A DNA stretch of 64,000 nucleotides, from the NCBI RefSeq assembly GCF_000969985.1, contig NZ_CP009526.1:2852001-2916000 (forward strand). The letters are read 5' to 3'. The notes under the pieces were generated by a model that saw only the letters and a list, made by a program, of their open reading frames with translations, did no database searches and had not been told where the DNA came from. Source of the DNA: Methanosarcina barkeri str. Wiesmoor (GTDB lineage: Archaea; Halobacteriota; Methanosarcinia; Methanosarcinales; Methanosarcinaceae). Shown here in pieces: positions 57,499-64,000 of the stretch. The translations under genes were made by a program, and so were the position numbers. The stretch's first letter is position 1. The number at the start of each line of letters is the position of its first letter.

Positions 57499-57772
57499 TT
57501 TAAACACCAAGTTTCACTTTTGTTTCACGGTTCAGCCCTGCCTGCAGGACCACATTCCAACGGGATCTAATCCCGAAAATGAAACATGGGATAAACTGAA
57601 CCATCTGATTTAAAGCTTTGCCCATAAACAGCTCGATTAAGTGAAAACTCTACGCAAAAAGAGAGAAGATGGGAAATATATTAAAAAGAGAAAAAGAAAA
57701 GCTGTGGGTTTCTGAGAAAATTCAGGGAAGTAACCGTTAGAACTCAAGCTATTTCTCAGATGTAGAAATAAA

Positions 57773-58396
57773 CTACTGATCATATATGTGGTCAATGTAT
57801 ACAGAAAAAATATTTTCGTTCATTTCAAGCTCATTTTTTATTTGGATTGCATTTCTCTCTGGAATCCAATACCTGGACCCCTCCGGCTTTTCAAAACGAA
57901 CTAAGCACTCGACAAATTTATTCACCTGAATATTGTATTTATTCAGTATCGCAAGAAAATTTTCATCTTGGACCGCTTGTTCAGATACCATAAATACGTA
58001 ATCATCGCCTTTCCTGATTACATGAGCAGGAGAAGATATAATCCAGTCTTTTTTCTCTTCCCTCATCTTTTTACTTATTTCACGCCTTATGTCCCAATTG
58101 TCTTTGTCTAATATTATGTAGTATTTGCCTTCTACATAATGAGTGTTATACTTTATGCTATAGTTCATAGTTAGGTTGTAGCTTTCAAGAATAGTTTTAA
58201 CTTCCGATTCGGAAACACCGTCTTCAAATTTGATAAATAAGCCAGCTGCCTTTAGTTCATTAACTGGAGTTTTCGTATCAATTGACATTTTCGAATCAGT
58301 GTTTGTTGATGTAAATAATATCATAGGGATTATGAAAATCAGAAAAATAATGAAAACAACTATAAGCAATATTTTATAAATTGGTTTTTTCGTCAT
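57773..58396 (-). CDS. UPF0228 family membrane-anchored protein
   Basis: 207 aa with one N-terminal transmembrane helix ([20 protein letters not shown]) and an outside domain [33 protein letters not shown], the signature of UPF0228, a family largely confined to Methanosarcina. The fold looks like paired ferredoxin-like units (I-x-FEDG... and [15 protein letters not shown]). Function unknown. ATG 58396 is preferred: AGGAG lies 10 bases upstream. Confidence 0.85.
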   Translation of the reverse strand: MTKKPIYKILLIVVFIIFLIFIIPMILFTSTNTDSKMSIDTKTPVNELKAAGLFIKFEDGVSESEVKTILESYNLTMNYSIKYNTHYVEGKYYIILDKDNWDIRREISKKMREEKKDWIISSPAHVIRKGDDYVFMVSEQAVQDENFLAILNKYNIQVNKFVECLVRFEKPEGSRYWIPERNAIQIKNELEMNENIFSVYIDHIYDQ

Positions 58397-58588
58397 GAAA
58401 AACAAACTCCTGTGTAATATTCCCCATGTTTAAAAAAATTAGGAGTCTTAGCCCCCTTATATACTGTAATTTTCTCGATCTACATTTGCTTCGGTTTAGA
58501 GAACATACCTTTTGCTTTAGTAAAAGGTTCTAGAATTAATCCAATAGAAATTTCAATGGTAAATAATAACATGAACCCCATTTTGGCA

Positions 58589-60349
58589 TTACTTCTTTCT
58601 GAACTTCCATCCTCCATATAAACAAATCAAGCTTCCCAATAATCCAAAACCTGGAGTAGATCTAATTTCACTTGATTCACTTGGTTTACTTCCATTATCA
58701 GATTTGGAATTGCTATTGTTTGAATTACTGAGTTCTTCATTGTTTTCTTCTAGAGGTATCTTTACATCTTCAGTCACGAGTTCATCGATAAATATTCCCT
58801 CATCAAAAATAACTGGAACAGTAGTCACATTTTGTTTTCTTGCTTCTTCATCAATAATCTGATAAATCTCCTTAACTATGGCATTCTTTTCTTCAGAAGG
58901 CAACGTTTCGTTAATTCCTACATCCAGTCTAGTTAGCTCCGCTCCGTATACTATTACCTGACCTTTTTCCATATATGGAGTGATTTTATCCTGGGTGCTA
59001 CCAGAAATCGCAGAAAGTTTATCTGCCCAGGTCATGATTTCATTTTGATCTTTTAATAAAGGAATTTTTCCATAAGCTACAACAGTTTTATCCATTGGTA
59101 TTGTTGGTTTTTCCTTCATATATTCTTCAAGAACATGTATGTCTGATTCGGACAGGTTCGCGGTACTATCCCCAAACCAATGATAGATGCCCTGTTCCGA
59201 ATCCAGTGGAATTTCTTCTCTATAGATACCATACCCGAATTCTACCGGAATATCCTGTATATCCATCTGCTTTGCAGAATTATCAATTAGAGAGTAGATA
59301 TCGTTTATAAGCGATTCACTTACGTTACCATACTTGAATAAAATCACAAAGTATCCCTTGGAATTAGTTCCACATGTTACGACTTCTCCATGAGGATACA
59401 TGTATTTGGAGGCAACTGTATCTTTTATATTATTGCCAAGCTCTCCAAGAGTAGAGTTCCAATTTTCTTTTTGTTCATCAGATTTTAGTACAGGAAGTTT
59501 TCCATACCTGGCAATTACAGTATTCCCATATGAATCAAGACCAAAAAAGTAGTGATAATAGCCATAGTATACATTGCTGGTTTCATAATTTGAATAATTA
59601 TCCAGTATAACTGGCACACTGATGCAAATTCCCTTATTAGCTACCTCTTTTTCTATAGATTTAGTATATTTATCACTTTTATTCCACTCTATTAAATTTC
59701 CGCCTACTCTATTCTTCACTTTGTGTTCGTACATTGACCAGACGCCAAGTTGTGTTTCAGTTACAGGTCTATCCGGTACCACCTCAAGACTGTATACATC
59801 TACAAATATTCGATGTTCATCTCCTGAAGTCTTGTCTTTTACTACGGTCATTGCCCCAATACGGGGATAGCTATATTCAACCATCTTAGTTGATTTTATT
59901 TCCCCATCCGGATATTCGTTTCTGGCAACTTCAATTGATTTTTTCAAGGCTTCAGTTGTATTGTACAGGTTTGTAGTAGTTTCGATGACCTGGACTGATG
60001 GCCCCAGTGTTTTATTTGCACCAACGTAAATTTTACCTACTAATATATTATGTTTATATGTTGAAAATTCATAAAATAATTTTTGACCGTTTATATCATA
60101 AAGTTCAAGCGGTTCAGGATCAATAGACGCCCCTGTCCAGTTTTCAAAACCGGGGGCGCCGGATGACATAAAATCTATTATGTGCGCATTTGCGTGTTCA
60201 AAGGCTTTCTCCGCAGTTACAGAATAATTCTCCTCTTCCTCTGCGCTAACAGCTGGTATTAACTCCACAACAACCAGCAGTATTGCTAAAATTAGTGTTC
60301 CTATTATTCCAAACTGTTTCTTAGTTAATCGTAGTTTACTGAATAACAT
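58589..60349 (-). CDS. Large secreted protein with PGF-CTERM anchor
   Basis: 586 aa with a signal peptide (FGIIGTLILAILLVVVELIPAVSA). The C-terminus is a low-complexity Ser/Asn linker followed by TPGFGLLGSLICLYGGWKF RKK-type tail: a PGF motif, hydrophobic helix and basic end, the PGF-CTERM signal processed by archaeosortase A. The mature part includes two related modules ending in DEEARKQNVTTVPVIFDEG and DNSAKQMDIQDIPVEFGYG, so it is internally duplicated. Surface-exposed; function not recognised. Confidence 0.8.
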   Translation of the reverse strand: MLFSKLRLTKKQFGIIGTLILAILLVVVELIPAVSAEEEENYSVTAEKAFEHANAHIIDFMSSGAPGFENWTGASIDPEPLELYDINGQKLFYEFSTYKHNILVGKIYVGANKTLGPSVQVIETTTNLYNTTEALKKSIEVARNEYPDGEIKSTKMVEYSYPRIGAMTVVKDKTSGDEHRIFVDVYSLEVVPDRPVTETQLGVWSMYEHKVKNRVGGNLIEWNKSDKYTKSIEKEVANKGICISVPVILDNYSNYETSNVYYGYYHYFFGLDSYGNTVIARYGKLPVLKSDEQKENWNSTLGELGNNIKDTVASKYMYPHGEVVTCGTNSKGYFVILFKYGNVSESLINDIYSLIDNSAKQMDIQDIPVEFGYGIYREEIPLDSEQGIYHWFGDSTANLSESDIHVLEEYMKEKPTIPMDKTVVAYGKIPLLKDQNEIMTWADKLSAISGSTQDKITPYMEKGQVIVYGAELTRLDVGINETLPSEEKNAIVKEIYQIIDEEARKQNVTTVPVIFDEGIFIDELVTEDVKIPLEENNEELSNSNNSNSKSDNGSKPSESSEIRSTPGFGLLGSLICLYGGWKFRKK

Positions 60350-61524
60350 TCGTCTAACTCCTGGTTATTTTCCCTAGGAGGCAGAATCAGGCAGTCTTAC
60401 ATTATACAAAAGCTAACATGCACAATGCCGCTTAGGGTTATTCTATGAAGTTTAAGCTATCCTGAAAAGTACTTTTGAACTCCATAAATTCCTCTCTATT
60501 GGCTCCTTATAAATTTTCTGTGCAGACTCTCAAACTATATAATTTTCACACTCACTTTGAATCCTCAATTTTTCCCTGGAGTTTGATAGTTTGATGATCT
60601 GGTTAGAAAGTATATATATCAGCGAATTGCCCTAACTCGTATTCAAACATATATAAAAAAGAATTAGCGCAATTCTACAGTCTTGCAAGCCGATATTTCA
60701 ATTAATCCATATGAAATTTAGAATTATCTATTCTCTAACTGTAGTTTAGTGGTGAATAAATGCGTGAGATGATTAGAGCGATTTATGTCTATAACCGCTA
60801 AGTTTAGGAATTTTTTAAACATAAGGTCAAGTTTTTCCCTCTGGAATTGCTCTATAATTCCATTTCCCCAAATAATCATCAAAAATAATTTTCATATCTT
60901 CTTTGAAGTTTTTACTTACTTTTTTGTCGTTACATAAGCTTTATCCTTTATGGTCGAAAACACTTTCAGTCCTGTTTTTCATTCTCTATTTCTACTTTTT
61001 CTTTTTTTTCCGCTTTACTGGTATTATATATTTTACAATTTTCTAGAATCAGATTTTTTTTCAATGACCGAATATGAGATCTTGCCTCAATAACCGAATA
61101 TAGGATTTAGCAAAAATAACTTTTAGAAGAGTATAATTAAATCTCAACTTTTATATGAGAGTAATTTTATTGCTTTTAAGATAACTTCGAGGATAAACTT
61201 TTGGTGATAATTGAATATTTTTTCTACGTCAGTAATCTTTATCTAGGTTCATTTTATAAAACAAGAAACCTCAGAGATGATTTAAAAATTAATCTAAAAG
61301 CACAGAAATAAGTTCTGTAGAGACTTCAACGAGGCTTAAAACTGACTTATATATGCTGTTGTAAAGAGACTTTGTTCCAATTTGCTGTCAATTTCAATTC
61401 AAATCTTCCTCTATTATTGAAACTGGCTCTAAATTGAAGTTTGATAAGGATTTATTTGGTTTCAGAAATTTCATAAGTGGTATTTTACAGATAAACTGAA
61501 GCACTGTTTAGGAGAAAACGGTAA
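60350..61524. other. 1.18-kb AT-rich divergent spacer
   Basis: No gene is supported in any frame. Contains a doubled caat(a/g)accgaatat near 61063 and 61089 and many oligo-T tracts. Confidence 0.5.
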
Positions 61525-62466
61525 ATGTCCGATAAATTAGATCTCTCAATCGTAATCCCGGTTTCCAATGAAGAAGAAAACGTAGGGGAATTATATAATC
61601 AATTGAATGTAGTTCTTTCAAGATTGGGAAAAACATCTGAGATTATTTTCGTAGATGATGGGTCTATTGATGATACTTTTAAAAAGTTAAAAGCAATCAA
61701 AGATAGCAAAATTAGGATTGTAAGGTTCCAAAGAAACTATGGAAAGGCTGCGGCTCTTTCCTGCGGGTTCAAGAAATCACAGGGAGATTTTGTTATTACC
61801 ATGGATGGAGATCTACAGGACGATCCCAAAGAAATCCCTAGATTTCTTGAAAAATTAGAAGAATATGATATGGTTTCAGGCTGGAAGAGTAAAAGACACG
61901 ATCCTGTTTCGAAAACCTTCCCCTCAAAATTCTTTAATGCGTTGACTCGATATATCACAGGAGTCAAAATTCATGACTTCAACTGTGGATTCAAAGGTTA
62001 TAGAAATTATGTTGTAAAGAACGTAAGATTATATGGAGAATTTCATCGCTATATTCCAGCTCTAGCGCACTGGAAAGGATACACAGTTGGGGAAATTGAA
62101 GTCGAACACCACCCTAGAATTCATGGAAAATCAAAGTATGGGGTTGAAAGGTTACTTAAAGGCTTTCTGGACCTGATTACAGTCACATTTTTGAACCTAT
62201 ACAAGAAAAGGCCCCTTCATATCTTTGGAGGGATCGGCTTCTTACTAATATTTTCAGCAATAATCATAAACCTGCATCTGGTTTCTCTATGGCTCAGGGG
62301 TGTCAGGATCGGAGACAGGCCTCTGCTGATGTTGAGCATATTAATTACGGTTCTTGGAGCTCAATTTATTTCCCTTGGCCTGATAGGAGAACTGATCACA
62401 AACTCCAGAAATAACGATGATTATATTATAAAGTACGATAGCTATGAACTGGAAAACAATAGGTAA
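61525..62466 (+). CDS. Family 2 glycosyltransferase, membrane-anchored (GtrB/Dpm1-like)
   Basis: 313 aa. The GT-A domain has LDLSIVIPVSNEEENV, VDDGSIDDT, the DxD-type TMDGDLQDDP and the acceptor region HDFNCGFKGYR. Two C-terminal membrane helices (IFGGIGFLLIFSAIIINLHLV; MLSILITVLGAQFISLGLIGELI) are as in polyprenyl-phosphate sugar synthases. It probably loads a sugar onto dolichyl phosphate at the membrane for surface glycosylation. AGGAG precedes the ATG. Its end overlaps the next gene by 23 bp. Confidence 0.9.
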   Translation: MSDKLDLSIVIPVSNEEENVGELYNQLNVVLSRLGKTSEIIFVDDGSIDDTFKKLKAIKDSKIRIVRFQRNYGKAAALSCGFKKSQGDFVITMDGDLQDDPKEIPRFLEKLEEYDMVSGWKSKRHDPVSKTFPSKFFNALTRYITGVKIHDFNCGFKGYRNYVVKNVRLYGEFHRYIPALAHWKGYTVGEIEVEHHPRIHGKSKYGVERLLKGFLDLITVTFLNLYKKRPLHIFGGIGFLLIFSAIIINLHLVSLWLRGVRIGDRPLLMLSILITVLGAQFISLGLIGELITNSRNNDDYIIKYDSYELENNR

Positions 62467-63337
62467 AACTGTAGTCAGTTTAGGGCTAATGTTTTACCTT
62501 ATAGCCAAACTTGACCTGGGGACAATCTACCAGACCTTTACCCAGATGAATCTGGAATTTCTTTCTCTCTCATTACCTTTTATTGCTCTGATGTACCTGA
62601 TAAAAGCGATAAAATGGCAGTCTCTACTCAATTGTATAAACGTTCAAATCCCTGTAAAAAGGTCACTTGAAATAATTTTAATGGGCAACTTTTATGGCGC
62701 TCTTACTCCGGGAAGGGCAGGAGAAGTTTCAAGAGCTTTTTACTTAGATACTGAGAGCTCAAGAAGCATACCAACCGTAGTAATGGACAGAGTCATAGAC
62801 ATGGTCTGTCTTCTGGTTTTAAGTGTACTATCTATAGCTTTCTTTTTTAAGGATAAAAATTTAATATATATAATGACGCCGATGATAATGATTTTTATCG
62901 CTGGCATTTTCGTTATCACAAATGAAAAGATCGTAACTTTTATTTTTGGGATATTTTCGAAAAGAAGCGAATTTAAAGAAAATTATATTAAAACGATAAA
63001 GCAAATCACTGGAAATAAAAAAGCTATTTTTTCTGTTTCTGCATTAACTCTTGGATATTACTTACTGAATTTATTTGTATACTGGATAGTCATAAAATCC
63101 TTAAATCCCGCATTAAACAGCTTACTTACCTTTTCTCTTCCAATAGTAGTAGTTCTGGGTAATTTTCCAATTTCTATATCAGGGTTTGGAGTTAGAGAGT
63201 TTGTAAGCGTTACAATATTCAAGTTATTGAATGAAAGTTCTGCATATGGGTTTTCCTGCTCTATAGTTCTATATTTCTTGACTACACTATTACCCGCGAT
63301 ATTTGGATTCATGCTTACTCTAAGAAAAAAGCCTTAA
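62444..63337 (+). CDS. LPG-synthetase-TM/UPF0104 family membrane protein (flippase-like)
   Basis: 297 aa with seven to eight transmembrane helices. Family blocks: YLIKAIKWQSLLN, GNFYGALTPGRAGEVSRAFYL, VVMDRVIDMVCLLVL and NFPISISGFGVREFVSV. Members are linked to lipid modification or flipping, and the archaeal AglD/AglR-type context with a GT2 gene suggests handling of lipid-linked sugar. The start overlaps the glycosyltransferase by 23 bases. Confidence 0.88.
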   Translation: MNWKTIGKTVVSLGLMFYLIAKLDLGTIYQTFTQMNLEFLSLSLPFIALMYLIKAIKWQSLLNCINVQIPVKRSLEIILMGNFYGALTPGRAGEVSRAFYLDTESSRSIPTVVMDRVIDMVCLLVLSVLSIAFFFKDKNLIYIMTPMIMIFIAGIFVITNEKIVTFIFGIFSKRSEFKENYIKTIKQITGNKKAIFSVSALTLGYYLLNLFVYWIVIKSLNPALNSLLTFSLPIVVVLGNFPISISGFGVREFVSVTIFKLLNESSAYGFSCSIVLYFLTTLLPAIFGFMLTLRKKP

Positions 63338-63372
63338 AATTTCAAGGCAAGTCGAATTGTTATAAAAAGGAC

Positions 63373-63545
63373 ATTGAGAATGGATATCAAGAAAGGATAT
63401 CAAGAAAGGATCTCGAGAATGGATATTAAGAACGGATATTGAGAACGGATACCGGGAACGGATATTGAGAACGGATATTGAGAAAAGACGTTGAGAAAGG
63501 ATATTGAGAAAAGACATTGGGAAAAGACATTGAAAACGGATATTG
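63373..63545 (+). repeat. 15-bp tandem repeat of ggatattgagaacgg type
   Basis: About eleven imperfect units: ggatatcaagaaagg, ggatattgagaacgg, agacattgggaaaag and others, in the 3' spacer of the flippase-like gene. Confidence 0.88.
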
Positions 63546-63665
63546 AGAATTAAGTTAGAGCAGTTGACAATAATTCTAAATAATCGGGTTATTAAGAATA
63601 AAAAGTTAAAACTGAATATTAAAACGAAACAAAATTAAAAACGCATTTTAAACAGGTGGGGCTAA

Positions 63666-64000
63666 ATGGACCAGGACCAGAGTAGAAATTACAAGAAATA
63701 CAACTCTAAAAACCCGCTTATGGGTATAGTGATATCTAATTTCATGAAGAATTTGAAAGAAACCGCAGCCACTTTAGAAAATATAAATAATGTTATTGAT
63801 ATAGGTTGTGGGGAAGGATTTGTCATTAACTGCCTTGATTATCCAAAAATAACAGGTGTTGATATCTCCAAAAATGCTCTGAAAATTGCAAAGGAGAAAA
63901 ATCCAGAATGTAATTTTTGTTCAGGCAGCATATGTGAAATTTCTTTTAAAGAAAACAGTTTCGATCTAGTTATAGCAACTGAAGTACTGGAACACCTCGA
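63666..64000 (+). CDS. SAM-dependent methyltransferase, 5' part
   Basis: The first about 111 codons of a class I methyltransferase of the Methyltransf_11 type: NVIDIGCGEGFVI (motif I), VDISKNALKIA (motif II) and FDLVIATEVLEHL (motif IV region). It is cut by the right edge. GGTGG lies about 7 bases before the ATG. Being downstream of glycosyltransferase genes, it may act on a sugar or lipid, but no substrate can be given. Confidence 0.88.
   Translation, partial: MDQDQSRNYKKYNSKNPLMGIVISNFMKNLKETAATLENINNVIDIGCGEGFVINCLDYPKITGVDISKNALKIAKEKNPECNFCSGSICEISFKENSFDLVIATEVLEHL

Noticed and set aside
56872-57570. Long plus-strand frame over rpl15e
   Set aside because: It is antisense to a clear ribosomal protein gene and follows its codon periodicity.

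Overview
The window is a stretch of a Methanosarcina-type archaeal chromosome. Four things point there: a dimethylamine methyltransferase gene with an in-frame amber (pyrrolysine) codon beside its corrinoid protein gene, an archaeal exosome/proteasome/RNase P superoperon, methanogen-specific regulators (FilR1/Msr type, UPF0228), and AT-rich gene-poor spacers full of short tandem repeats and decayed insertion sequences. The species cannot be fixed from the sequence alone.

Layout. 1-7.6 kb: the 5' part of a GlgX-type glycogen debranching enzyme (minus strand, runs off the left edge), an ABC-2 exporter pair, a UBP zinc-finger protein, a beta-helix surface protein, a small MITE with target duplication, and a short-chain dehydrogenase. 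8-12.5 kb: a complete IS701-type element, a secreted PepSY-like protein, a second related dehydrogenase and a phosphoribosyltransferase. 13.4-15.1 kb: a Pit phosphate transporter with its DUF47/PhoU-like partner. 15.1-22.1 kb: a type I restriction-modification island (hsdR, hsdM, hsdS) bracketed by about 340-bp direct repeats. 22.4-28.9 kb: a small GH16-like secreted protein, a second IS, a MarR/MATE pair, and a graveyard of IS701 and TnpB fragments that still ends in an omega-RNA-like right end. 28.9-36 kb: Fe-alcohol dehydrogenase, HSL-type esterase, a GH133 debranching enzyme with a GH130 protein, and an SGNH lipoprotein with a trinucleotide-repeat linker.

37.1-41 kb: dimethylamine catabolism (mtbC, mtbB with Pyl356, and an APC permease). 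After a 1.6-kb repeat-rich spacer and a deleted transposase come an Msr-type regulator, a Cache/HAMP/PAS histidine kinase and two paralogous response regulators (43.3-48.5 kb). 49.0-57.5 kb, minus strand: the information-processing superoperon in transcription order rpl15e, DUF54 RNA-binding protein, rnp3, rnp2, (a 1.06-kb repeat-bearing gap), psmA, SBDS, rrp4, rrp41, rrp42, rpl37ae, rpoP. Genes there are tightly coupled, several through GTG or TTG starts. 57.8-64 kb: a UPF0228 protein, a PGF-CTERM surface protein, and a glycosyltransferase/flippase-like pair followed by the start of a SAM methyltransferase.

Points most worth following: the direct-repeat-flanked type I RM island; a nested stem-loop directly after the mtbB amber codon; the very long acidic, repeat-built tail of Rrp41; the GH133/GH130 pair; two MITE families; a dead TnpB with an apparently intact omega-RNA end and readable guide; and an unusual density of tandem arrays of different unit size, some of which sit in frame inside genes.
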